This document shows, piece by piece, positions 52,126-63,553 of a DNA stretch of 64,000 nt (position 1 is the first letter of the stretch; every line of letters starts with the position of its first letter). This stretch comes from Vespula vulgaris. Its lineage: Eukaryota > Arthropoda > Insecta > Hymenoptera > Vespidae. The DNA lies in NCBI RefSeq assembly GCF_905475345.1, contig NC_066589.1, forward strand, positions 6,875,501 to 6,939,500, in the 5' to 3' direction. The notes beneath the pieces were generated by a model that was not told the DNA's origin, ran no database searches, and saw only the letters and a program-made list of their open reading frames with translations. Made by a program: the position numbers and the translations under genes.

Positions 52126-53820
52126 TTGCGAAGTGGGGATATTCGGCTTCGCGAGACGACAACAAAACCGGATATTTGATCGACTTTTATAAATACTGGC
52201 TCAGTTGTCCTTTGGACTTTGACGAGTGAACTTAGAAATTTTCGCAGGATGCCACTCGTACAAAGAATTAACCAACAGTTAATTCAAATGTGGAACAATT
52301 TATTTGATTTTAGACTTAAATTGCGAAGTGGGGGTATTCGGCTTCGCGAGACGACAACAAAGCCGGATATTTGATCGACTTTTATAAATACTGGCTCAGT
52401 TGTCCTTTGGACTTTGACGAGTGAACTTAGAAATTTTCGCAGGATGCCACTCGTACAAAGAATTAACCAACAGTTAATTCAAATGTGGAACAATTTATTT
52501 GATTTTAGACTTAAATTGCGAAGTGGGGATATTCGGCTTCGCGAGACGACAACAAAGCCGGATATTTGATCGACTTTTATAAATACTGGCTCAGTTGTCC
52601 TTTGGACTTTGACGAATGAACTTAGAAATTTTCGCAGGATGCCACTCGTACAAAGAATTAACCAACAGTTAATTCAAATGTGGAACAATTTATTTGATTT
52701 TAGACTTAAATTGCGAAGTGGGGATATTCGGCTTCGCGAGACGACAACAAAGCCGGATATTTGATCGACTTTTATAAATACTGGCTCAGTTGCCCTTTGG
52801 ACTTTGACGAGTGAACTTAGAAATTTTCGCAGGATGCCACTCGTACAAAGAATTAACCAACAGTTAATTCAAATGTGCAACAATTTATTTGATTTTAGAC
52901 TTAAATTGCGAAGTGGGGGTATTCGGCTTCGCGAGACGACAACAAAGCCGGATATTTGATCGACTTTTATAAATACTGGCTCAGTTGCCCTTTGGACTTT
53001 GACGAGTGAACTTAGAAATTTTCGCAGGATGCCACTCGTACAAAGAATTAACCAACAGTTAATTCAAATGTGCAACAATTTATTTGATTTTAGACTTAAA
53101 TTGCGAAGTGGGGGTATTCGGCTTCGCGAGACGACAACAAAGCCGGATATTTGATCGACTTTTATAAATACTGGCTCAGTTGTCCTTTGGACTTTGACGA
53201 GTGAACTTAGAAATTTTCGCAGGATGCCACTCGTACAAAGAATTAACCAACAGTTAATTCAAATGTGGAACAATTTATTTGATTTTAGACTTAAATTGCG
53301 AAGTGGGGGTATTCGGCTTCGCGAGACGACAACAAAGCCGGATATTTGATCGACTTTTATAAATACTGGCTCAGTTGCCCTTTGGACTTTGACGAGTGAA
53401 CTTAGAAATTTTCGCAGGATGCCACTCGTACAAAGAATTAACCAACAGTTAATTCAAATGTGCAACAATTTATTTGATTTTAGACTTAAATTGCGAAGTG
53501 GGGGTATTCGGCTTCGCGAGACGACAACAAAGCCGGATATTTGATCGACTTTTATAAATACTGGCTCAGTTGTCCTTTGGACTTTGACGAGTGAACTTAG
53601 AAATTTTCGCAGGATGCCACTCGTACAAAGAATTAACCAACAGTTAATTCAAATGTGGAACAATTTATTTGATTTTAGACTTAAATTGCGAAGTGGGGGT
53701 ATTCGGCTTCGCGAGACGACAACAAAGCCGGATATTTGATCGACTTTTATAAATACTGGCTCAGTTGTCCTTTGGACTTTGACGAGTGAACTTAGAAATT
53801 TTCACTGGATGCCATTCGAG
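52126..53820. repeat. 195-bp tandem satellite array, nine units
   Basis: The marker TTGCGAAGTGGGG recurs at 52126, 52321, 52516, 52711, 52906, 53101, 53296, 53491 and 53686, an exact 195-bp period. Units differ by only a few substitutions. Two variants are linked: units with TTGCCC are followed by TGTGCAAC and units with TTGTCC by TGTGGAAC. The two types alternate in units 5-8, which implies a 390-bp higher-order dimer. Each unit has stops in every forward frame I checked. It also contains TTTGATTTTAG, acceptor-like, before the conserved core, so a spliced non-coding transcript is possible. Confidence 0.95.
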
Positions 53821-54611
53821 CAAATGTCAAGGAAGACTTAAAGTAAATATATTTCTTTATCTCATATTTCTTTAATGGTTTATACAATTTTCATTATAGC
53901 AGTGATATTAATTATTTCATTTGTATTTTTGTTTCAGAACCTCTTTGCAATCGCGCGCGTTGCAATGACGTAATCGAATGTTAGCATCGCTAAAATAAAA
54001 ATATCGCGAAATAGAAGCAGTGTTTGTTCGTTCGCGTTGCGCGATTTAAACAATAAATAATTTTTCATGGACTGCGTGCAATGCAGTCCTTAGAGTCAGT
54101 GTTTGTCCGCGTAGTTTTTTGATTTTTTAACAGTCGCACAGACTGTACTTATAAAGGATAGTAGAGTTTCGCAAAATAAATTCAGTGATCGTTCGTTAAT
54201 AAATAACTACCGCGAATTAGAGTCAGTGAATCACTGAAGAGGATCTCGACCAACTTCGATCTCGACCTACCTCATTTTCAACCAACTACAAATCATACAC
54301 CCTCAATTTCGACCTAAATCGCGGTCCAGTGTTTTGGAGCCATCGCAGAACTTCTTAAGTAGTAAGTTAATTTTTAAATCCCTCCGATTACTCAATTATG
54401 TCGAGGACGAAAGGTCCGAATCGGCACGAGTGATTGGTTGTAATTAATTAGTAAATGAGCATTGAGTGACCACGAGTAAATTTCTCCGGAAAAAATTATA
54501 TATATATATAATGAAATGACTGCATATAATGCGAATGACTGAAAAACGAAGAACTGTATATCTTAGTTATAACAATTATTCTAAATTAATTTTTCCAGTT
54601 TAATTACTCCT
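53821..54611. other. Array edge and transition to composite repeats
   Basis: The last satellite unit degrades after 53805. A GT-AG intron-like segment ends with TTTTTGTTTCAG at about 53938. Then comes GC-richer sequence with CGCGCG, a TGCAATGCAGTC inverted motif, and repeated GCGAATTAGAGTCAGTG-type phrases that recur near 58090. No protein frame is evident. It could be a non-coding RNA exon or older repeat material. Confidence 0.4.
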
Positions 54612-57600
54612 TAGTTTCTCTCGGGTGGGACCCTTGGGAGGGGCCCTCGGGTGTGGGCCTTTGGGCGGGCTGCCGACTTGGCATCTTCTAAAGCTCTTTT
54701 TCTCTTTTTCTTTTCTTTCTGTTCTTTTTCTTCTTTTCTTCTACTTTTAATCTTTTTCTGTTTCAGGTTAGATCATCGTCGAATGGATCATCGAGAGACA
54801 GATCATCAAGAGAACGGTCATCGTGAAATTTATTTCATGAATTTTTATTTATTCTATACATGTGTATTTATTCTAAACATTTCTATATATTATATACATT
54901 TCTATTTATTATATGCATTTCTATCAATTATATATATTTCTATTTATTAAAACACATAGGTATATAATAATTAAAAGAATTATTGGAGATTAATTATTTT
55001 ACTTTCTTTCGATTTTGGTACTTTGATTTTTCTCGAGTGATGCAATCTTCAAAATATTCACTCACCGTTCTGAGCTCTATCTTCCTCCCTCGCACTCGCG
55101 TGCATATTCCCGGTTTCTTTTCCTTTTTTCTCTTCTTCCTTTTCTCTCCTTTTCTCGTTTTTCTTTTTCTTCTTCTCACCTTGTTTTACTCTTTTTCTTT
55201 TTCTGTTTCTAAATCATCAAGGGACCGATAATTGTGAGATTTTAACGGAAGTTAAGTAAAGTAAGGCATCTCGAACGCGAATTTTAGAGTAGAGTCCCCG
55301 TTAGTCCGCGGGTCTCCAGATACAGCAACCTCCAAGCAGTGTGACCTGGGTCGGCAGTAATTGCGAAATAGTGTGAAATCTATGTCTAAATTATATATAT
55401 TATCTAAAATGTATAACTAAATTGTATATATAATCATATAACACAAGTACTACCTAGCGGATGGCTGCATATTTCCAATGTTTTTCCAAAATTCCTTTTC
55501 TGTCTAATATCAATTTGACGTTAAATTAATTATATTTTAACTTGCTAATCTATACTTTAACAGATAAATAGATTGAATATATCAAAATTCTAAATTATTA
55601 AAGTTATAAAATTAATACGAAAACGCACAGAAAACCTTCCTGTCGCACTTATGTTCTCTGTTATTTCTATTTATCCTTCTTTACTTTTATTACTTATATA
55701 CTTTTATTAACTATATTAATTATATACTTTTATTAATTATAGACTTTTGATAATTATATTGATTATATACTTTTATTTATTATATTAATTAGTTTTACTA
55801 ACTTTTATTTACGACTAGTTTCGGGTGGGACCCTTGGGAGGGGCCCTCGGGTGTGGGCCTTAGGCGGGTTTCTTTCCTTCAGTAGAGAAAAATCGAATTC
55901 ATATATTTATTGATTGCTCTGATTTATTAGATACTTTGATTTTCGTCGAGTGAAACGATCTTAGAGATGCTTATCCATTGTTCCGAATTCCATCTTTCTC
56001 ACGCTCACATTTCGTGTATCTTTTCTTCGTTTCTCTTGTTCTCTTCTTTTCCTCTTCTCGTTTTTTCTTTTTTCTTTTCTCTTATTCTTTTACTTTTCTT
56101 CTGTTTCAGGTTAGATCATCGAGGAATCGATCGTCGAAGGACCGATCAACGTGAAATTAATTTTTATAGGGAAATTTTAATCATATAAATGTTTTTTTAT
56201 TTTATTTAATTATTAATTTATTGTTTAATTGTATTTTGATTTTAAATGTATATGTATATATAAATGGCTTTTTGCATATAACATTGTATATTATTTTTGC
56301 ATGTAATTACATATTTTTCTTTTACACTTTTTCTGTTTCAAGTTAGGTGATCGCTGGACCTATCTTCGTGGGATCTTTACACGGAAGTTAAAGGAACCTC
56401 TTTGCATATAATCTCTATTATATAGGAATTATATAGCAGAAAGGGTATGTCTCCTTGCTTCCGTACGCGAATGATAGGGAAAACACTCACGTGCGTGACG
56501 GCCGGCACGCGCGTGGGTGTTCGCGAACGCGAGATTAAGTCCTACCGAGGACTATGCTTTGATTTTTGAAATCGAAATAGACACGACCGGTCGTGTCTCG
56601 AGATGTTTGAAGCCGACGGTGTGGACGGTGGAGCAATCTGTAAGCGGGGTTTTATACATCTCCAGTTTGCTGAGAAGCCCGAAGCTCCCGAAGCGGAAAG
56701 GCATCTCGGATCGTGGATTTTAGAGTAGAATCCCCGTTAGTCCGCGTATTTCCAGGTGCCGCAAGCGCTTCATCGGCCAAGGACCATTGAGGGACTTAGA
56801 TTTTTATACGGGTGTTTAAAGAATCTTTCTATCTCAGACGTAGAAGGATTTCTTTTCTCCCGTTCGGGCAAGATAGAAGGACACTCGCTTACGTCGGCTG
56901 GCATAGGCGTTGGTGTTCTCGGGCGCGATTAAGTCCAAACTTGGCTCCAACGTACTCAACATACTCGCGTGAGTGTTTCCGGAATACTCGCGTAAGTATC
57001 CGTGAGTGCGGTAGGATTCAATTTTGGGTTCCGGCGTTTGTCGCGAAAGCACAACCGGTCGTGCTCAAGTGGTGATCGAAGCTTCCGGTGTTGTATAGTT
57101 GAGCTATGCGTAAGTCGGTTCCCAAATGCGGAGACGCATGGGGCTGCAATTTTAGCGTTTGGAGGCTTGAATTCGTTGAGAGTGGAGGTCGTCCCGTTGC
57201 TTTGCTTTCTTGATAGTAGTAGTAGTAGAAAAAAGTAGAATAAATGCAGCAACATCCACGCGGTAGATCCTGGATCGGAAGTACTTATGATATGTCGGAA
57301 TTTTATAGGCTGCAAGTATTCCAGAGCAAATGGCTGCGTTCTTCAAGATTTTTCCAAAATCCTTTTTCACTAATTCCAATTAAATATCGAGATACATTCA
57401 GTTTACATTCTTTCTTACATCTTCCTTATAATCGGTAATAAATATACAGTTATTTCTATCTATTGAAACTCATACTTATATAATAATTATTTCAGATTAA
57501 TTATTATAGTTTCTCTCGGGTGGGTCCCTTGGGATGGGCCCTTGGGCGTGGGCTTCTGTGCGGGTCTCCTTTCAGCAAAATCGAGCTCGATTTTCGTACT

Positions 57601-58420
57601 CTGGTTTTGGTCGGATGTAGCAATATTGTACATCTATCTTTTCTTTTCTATTTCATCGTTTTCACAGGTGCATGTGTTTGATTATACTTTCCGGATATCC
57701 TTTCTCTCTTTTCTTCTGAATTCTATCTTCTATATTTCACGTGCGCGCATGTTTCTCTTCTGCTTCTTTTCCTCTTCATGGATTTCGATATATCGACGAG
57801 TCCGATATGTCGTCGAAAGGTTCGGTTCATAATCGATCGTTAGACGCGAATACGGGTAAGATAGGAAGGACACTAGCGCGTGTGTCGGCGGGCACAGGCG
57901 TGGTGTTCTCGGGCGCGATTAAAAGTCCTACGGTAATGGACTTCGTTTGATTGCTAAAACGAATAAATGACCGGTCGTGTGTCGGTTTATGTGCTACCAA
58001 GCAGTATGGTTTGCTATCCGTAAGCGTGGACTGACCCTCCTCCAGTTAGCAACCTGAATTCTTGAGTAGTGCATGGAACGTTGCGAACGCGAATTAGAGT
58101 CACCGTTATACTAACACTCCCGGGAGTGTTTGAGCGCGATTAAAAGTCCTACCAGGGACTTCGTTTTATTGAATGCCGTTTATTTGATCACGCCGGTCAC
58201 GCGAACTTTAGAGTAGAGACCCCGTTAGTCCGTGGGTCCCCATATGCAGCAACCTCCACGCGGTGGGACCTGGGTCGGTAGTACTCGTATTATATTGAAA
58301 TCCAGTATGATACAAGGACTATCGGGCGAATGGCTGCATATCTTAAGTAAATTTCAAAATCTACTCCCAATATGATAGAATAAGTTTCCAATATTATTGA
58401 GCAAATAGTTGCGTATAATC
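54612..58420. repeat. Composite diverged repeat region, modules of about 1.2-1.7 kb
   Basis: Several modules recur in similar order. A G-rich module (GGGACCCTTGGGAGGGGCC type) is at 54612, 55817 and 57508. Long pyrimidine tracts end in TTTCAG, with GTTAGATCATCG following, at 54767 and 56110 and decayed copies near 55205 and 56338. A TTAGAGTAGAGTCCCCGTTA type module is at 55283, 56719 and 58207. AGCAACCTCCACGCGGTG type is at 55326, 57247 and 58247. GCGCGATTAA(AA)GTCC type is at 56928, 57914 and 58134. An ACCGGTC palindrome core is at 56586, 57052, 57969 and 58192. No transposase, reverse transcriptase or long frame is seen. It may be a degenerate tandem duplication or a repeated non-coding transcript. 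Confidence 0.7.
56579..56598. repeat. 20-bp perfect palindrome
   Basis: AGACACGACCGGTCGTGTCT is self-complementary over its full length. Imperfect relatives with the same ACCGGTC centre occur at about 57052, 57969 and 58192 in other module copies. Confidence 0.9.
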
Positions 58421-60463
58421 ACTTTATTTTGCTAAATAATATTTGCGCAAGTAAATAGATTAAATATATTAGAATTCCGTGAACAAATGCATATAAAATA
58501 TATAAATTTATGACTAAAATGAAAATTTAATCAATTATTTAGTAAAAGTAATTATTAGTAAATGTATACTTATATATTAAAGATTATTTGTATCAAAATC
58601 GAAACATTAGTTCATTTCCAGACTATCCACGAAGTAAAATGTCCAGCATTGTTTTTTTCCTTCTTTCACTTATTTATTATTTTTCATGCATTTATATCGT
58701 AAAATATTTGCGTTGTATCTCTTAAGGATTACTGTGATCGGCATGCTATCATTAAAGATAAATATATAAGTAATAAATAAGTAAAAATAATATAAGATAA
58801 ATACGAATGAATGAAACGTTTGAATTCGAACGTTCTAACACTTTCTATTCTAACTCAAATTAATCCAATCATTATGTTGCGTGCCAATGGGATATAATCT
58901 AACAAGCTTATAAACTGATACAATAGTCTCATGATGACAGTAGTGTTTTCTACTCGTGCTTGTAAATCGTATTTTATACCTGCGAAAGGTGATGAACAGC
59001 TTTAAATAAAAACAATAAGAAACTATGTCGAAATCTGTACGATAGGCAATATATATTCATATAAGTATAATAAAAATTTGCTATATCTATATATACAGAC
59101 TTAGAAAAATAATCAAGTAAGTATAGAAGACTGTCTAAGTTCAAAGGCGATAATCGCAAATACTATCTGCGTAAATAATATACTATAGTATCAGAAAGAT
59201 TAAATGTAAGAGGGAAATTCCGTGATCAACTCGTTCACTTCGATAGATATTTATGATATATACTAATCATAAGTGAGATACAATTAATAAAGTTTATCGC
59301 AAGTCACCGATAACAGAGAAGTATATATGAGATTATGTAATTAAAATATCTGTCGCTTCAAATCAAGATATTTTTCGAATTTTTCGTTTACGCATACATT
59401 ATGTATGCAAAATTAATTTTATTATTAATTAATTTGTAATCATATTTGTCAACGAACAATTTCTTATTACTCCTATAATTTCAATCTAAGATATTTTTGG
59501 AAGTATATGACATCTTATAATTCATAATACGATCGTGAAGACAGTGGTCCTAGATGAAATAAAAAAAAAAGAAGTAAAACAAAAGCCCATGGCACGAAAA
59601 TTAAATTTTTTATTTGAAGAATAAATTAATTTTTTATATCGACATATACTTCTGATATCTATATATATTTTTATTTATATCTCTATTTATAAAATTTAAT
59701 TTATCTAGTGGAATATTTGTAAGCATTGATAATTTTATGATTTTATCGTTTCTATATTACTTACATAATTCTTAATCTTTTGTCATACCTATTATTTTAT
59801 TATCGATATAGATGTAAACTATCAGTTTATCGATCCATCGATGATAACAATCATATTCTTAACACATTGTTGACTGATAATGCAATTATTAAAGTATGAA
59901 CTTACGTAAGAGTCATTCTTACTGTTTATCATATTGTGGACAGTAACTGTTTAATTTGGATATTATCAATATTCTTAAATTTTTAACATTTTAGTAATGA
60001 TTTTAATTCAATTATAAAACATAGCCGGTGTGAAATTATTTTTTACATATAGGAGATAGCCAACAATGTATTAATTACTTAATTACTTCTTTTTCAAATA
60101 TGAGCATATATCTCTGTTAATAAAATAAATTTATGGATATTAAAATACACAAATTATTAATGTGTGACGACGCAGTATCAACTTATGACCCATGTAATAT
60201 AAATATGACGAAATATTATGAAATTTTATCGGAAATTATAATATCGTATATTAGAACGTTATTTACAATAAAAGATTTGATACTAGGGAATCCATGAAAT
60301 GATATCAATAATACGTTCTAGGAATTACCATTAAATCATAATGAGCAATTTAGTATTTCAAAGAGAGAGAGACGTATGAAAATCAACTTTTAGTGGTTCC
60401 CCGATATTCATTATTGATGCCAATAAACAAAGTGCATACGAAAGTATCGGAAAGAGCAATAAG
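58421..60463. other. Intergenic DNA upstream of the apidaecin gene
   Basis: AT-rich, no supported gene. The last 200 bases are the apidaecin promoter region. Two imperfect kappaB-like sequences, GGGAATCCAT (60286-60295) and GGGGAACCAC on the minus strand (60393-60402), lie within 180 bp of the TATA box. Confidence 0.55.
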
Positions 60464-60535
60464 TATAAAAGCAATGCTATGAGTCCTACAAAGACATCAT
60501 TTCCTTGTGAACTCTTGTCTCGACAGCAATTAAGG
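60464..60535 (+). promoter_or_regulatory. TATA box and 5' UTR exon of apidaecin gene
   Basis: TATAAAA at 60464-60470 predicts a start near 60494. A consensus donor TAAGG|GTAAGC closes the leader exon at 60535, and the matching acceptor TCCTTCCAG ends at 60754, 11 bases before the start codon. Rel-type near-matches lie upstream at 60286-60295 and 60393-60402, but neither fits GGGRNNYYYY exactly. Confidence 0.6.
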
Positions 60536-60765
60536 GTAAGCAACTATTTTTCCTCTATAATGACATAACATACGATGAAAATATTAACATATATCTATGT
60601 AAAATTCATATAAATTAAATTTCTATATTGATATGTAATTACAGTTTTATATTATTAATAGATATTTTTTATTTTTGTTTATTCCATTAAAAAATAAATA
60701 TAAATCAGATCGAAGCAAACGTATTATATATAATATTGACATTACTCCTTCCAGACTCGAGAAAA

Positions 60766-62375
60766 ATGAGAAGCTTAGCAATAAGAGCAGCTTTAGCTGC
60801 TGTGCTTGTTATCGTAGTTAATGGAGAAACATTCGAATCACACTCGATATATCCAGTAAGCATATGAAAAGTATTTGAATGATAAAAAGACTAAAATAGT
60901 AGGATAAGAGATAATTTAAATAGAAAATCATCAGATTTCTAATATAATTATATTTTTTTATTAGCACGCTATTATTTCAAAAAAGACTGATACTCATCAA
61001 CCAAATCTTCAAATTCCTGAAATTCAAGAATATCAAGATCAATTTGACGTGGTAAACATACATGTGAATATATGAAAATTTATAAAAGTAATTTATTTAT
61101 ATCAACATTACATTAATTTTTATATTTTAGCGTAAACGACGTGAAGCTGATCCTGAGTCTAACAAACCAAGACCTCAGCAAGTGCCTCCACGTCCGCCAC
61201 ACCCGGTAAGAATAACAAAAATTATAATAAAAAAAATATTCACATATGAATTACATGTATTACGATGAATGGATCAATATCGTTTCATTTTCATATTTTA
61301 GAGACTTCGTCGTGAAGCTGATCCTGAATCTAACAAACCAAGACCTCAGCAAGTGCCTCCACGTCCGCCACACCCGGTAAGAATAACAAAAATTATAACA
61401 GAAAAAATATTCACATATGAGTTATATGTATTACAATGAATGGATTAATATCGTTTCATTTTCATATTTTAGAGACTTCGTCGTGAAGCTGATCCTGAGT
61501 CTAACAAACCAAGACCTCAACAAGTGCCTCCACGTCCGCCACACCCCGTAAGAATAACAAAAATTATAACAGAAAAAATATTCACATATGAGTTATATGT
61601 ATTACAATGAATGGATTAATATCGTTTCATTTTCATATTTTAGAGACTTCGTCGTGAAGCTGACCCTGAGTCTAACAAACCAAGACCTCAGCAAGTGCCT
61701 CCACGTCCGCCACACCCGGTAAGAATAACAAAAATTATAAGAGAAAAAATATTCACATATGAGTTATATGTATTACAATGAATGGATTAATATCGTTTCA
61801 TTTTCATATTTTAGAGACTTCGTCGTGAAGCTGATCCTGAGTCTAACAAACCAAGACCTCAGCAAGTGCCTCCACGTCCGCCACACCCGGTAAGAATAAC
61901 AAAAATTATAAGAGAAAAAATATTCACATATGAGTTATATGTATTACAATGAATGGATTAATATCGTTTCATTTTCATATTTTAGAGACTTCGTCGTGAA
62001 GCTGATCCTGAGTCTAACAAACCAAGACCTCAACAAGTGCCTCCACGTCCGCCACACCCCGTAAGAATAACAAAAATTATAACAGAAAAAATATTCACAT
62101 ATGAGTTATATGTATTACAATGAATGGATTAATATCGTTTCATTTTCATATTTTAGAGACTTCGTCGTGAAGCTGATCCTGAGTCTAACAAACCAAGACC
62201 TCAACAAGTGCCTCCACGTCCGCCACACCCGGTAAGAATAACAAAAATTATAACAGGAAAAATATTCACATATGAGTTACATGTACTACAATGAATGGCT
62301 CAATATCGTTTTATTTTCATATTTTAGAGACTTCGTCGTGAGGCTAATCCTGAATCATCGAGGATAAGAATTTAA
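60766..62375 (+). CDS. Apidaecin-type multi-peptide antimicrobial precursor
   Basis: Coding exons 60766-60855, 60965-61051, 61131-61205, 61302-61376, 61473-61547, 61644-61718, 61815-61889, 61986-62060, 62157-62231 and 62328-62375, all phase 0 with GTAAG-type donors and TTTTAG-type acceptors, give 249 residues. Residues 1-20 are a signal peptide (MRSLAIRAALAAVLVIVVNG). Exon 2 is a propiece, and seven 25-residue units follow: RLRREADPES spacer then NKPRPQQVPPRPPHP, completed by RL of the next exon. The first unit has RKRR, a furin-like site. The mature peptide NKPRPQQVPPRPPHPRL has the apidaecin C-terminus PRPPHPRL, which in honeybee apidaecin stalls bacterial translation termination. The acidic EADPES spacers fit stepwise dipeptidyl-peptidase trimming, as in bee precursors. 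All seven peptides are identical. The last exon keeps only a degenerate spacer and ends SSRIRI. Confidence 0.95.
61131..62327 (+). repeat. 171-bp tandem exon-intron array, seven units
   Basis: Exon starts at 61131, 61302, 61473, 61644, 61815, 61986, 62157 and 62328 are exactly 171 bp apart, a 75-bp exon plus a 96-bp intron. Exons differ only at silent sites (CAG/CAA, CCG/CCC, GAT/GAC, GAG/GAA). Introns in the middle are almost identical, while the first and last are more diverged. This is the pattern expected of recent unequal crossing-over. Confidence 0.96.
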
Positions 62376-63072
62376 CAAGTTACTCTAGGTCCTTCAAACT
62401 TGATAAAAATATTATCGGTGATCAAGACAATCCTTAATTATATTTTCCTCTTTATAATATTTTATACATCCATGACGATAAATAATACTACTTTATGTTA
62501 AATTTTATTTGATATAACAGTAATTGAAAAGCAAGTTAAAATAAGGCAACAAAATTTAAATATAAAAATTTTGTTATCTTTTAGATATCGAATATTTATT
62601 GGATAAGATAATAAAAATTAATGATGCCTTATATGATTATACTTGAATAATATTTTTCTATAATATTCTTTATGAAAGAAAAAAAAATCATCAATCTGAT
62701 ATAATATCTGAATTTACATAGATAATAATTTTATATAATATATTTACTTAAAAATATATACTTAATAAATATATATTTATGTTTACATAACATGCATATA
62801 TTTTCCATTAATTAAAAAATAATCTATTTTAGTTAAGATATTTAAGAATATTCGTTTAAATAAAAAATAACAAAAGAGCATTAAAACGTTTTACCATAAA
62901 TAGCTTGGTCTTACCATACTAATCGGTGACTGATAACTGGTCATGTCCATGTATACAACATAGATAGATATTTTTAAAAAAGATCTATACAGTCAACAGT
63001 TTAATTATTAATGTATCAATCTATAAATTGATGGAGTATATATTTTATTCAAATAAAAATTCAAACATCGCA
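62376..63072. other. Apidaecin 3' UTR and intergenic DNA
   Basis: AT-rich, non-coding. AATAAA at 62610-62615 is a plausible poly(A) signal for the apidaecin transcript. Nothing else is seen before the tRNA. Confidence 0.6.
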
Positions 63073-63145
63073 GTTTCCGTGGTGTAGTGGTTATCACATC
63101 CGCCTAACACGCGGAAGGTCCCCGGTTCGATCCCGGGCGGAAACA
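63073..63145 (+). tRNA. tRNA-Val (anticodon AAC)
   Basis: A 73-nt cloverleaf. The acceptor stem GTTTCCG pairs with CGGAAAC (63138-63144), with discriminator A. The D arm contains TGGTGTAGTGGTTATCA (internal A box). The anticodon stem TCCGC/GCGGA encloses CTAACAC, with AAC at 63106-63108. The T arm CCCGG-TTCGATC-CCGGG is the B box. There is no intron. A run of eight T (63148-63155) is the Pol III terminator. It decodes GTT and, after A-to-I editing, GTC/GTA valine codons. Confidence 0.97.
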
Positions 63146-63553
63146 ACTTTTTTTTATTCACTGAAATAATAAAATTAAAATAATAATTCATTTATATATT
63201 ATTATAAAATTTCGAACTTGATATCTTCATCGTTTATACTTCTTTAATTTTTCATTCACTACTTCTTTATTACTTCTAAATCTTTCATTACTATTATCAT
63301 TGATACGACTTTTTTATTCAATTATCGGATTTGTTAAACAAATTAAATATTTTAAAAGATAAAAATAAAAGCTTGAATAATATCTTAAGCGAAATATACG
63401 TACAATCAATAATTTATTTACAATATACATATACTAACTAATTAGCAATATAATTATTTATATTTATACAGAATATACTGTTAAAAAATTTAAGCTAAAT
63501 TTTACAATTTTTTCTTCTTTTTATTATATTTTATGGACAATATGCTGTAATAT
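63146..63553. other. Pol III terminator and AAR2 3' flank
   Basis: The T8 terminator of the tRNA is followed by AT-rich non-coding DNA, which should include the AAR2 3' UTR on the minus strand. Confidence 0.6.

Noticed and set aside
54651..54950. Hydrophobic 99-codon frame
   Set aside because: Its middle is a pyrimidine tract giving Phe/Leu/Ser, and the paralogous modules do not preserve the frame.
61131..62327. Regularly spaced repeats resembling a CRISPR array
   Set aside because: Units are splice-bounded exons of an insect gene with near-identical spacers. The window is clearly eukaryotic.
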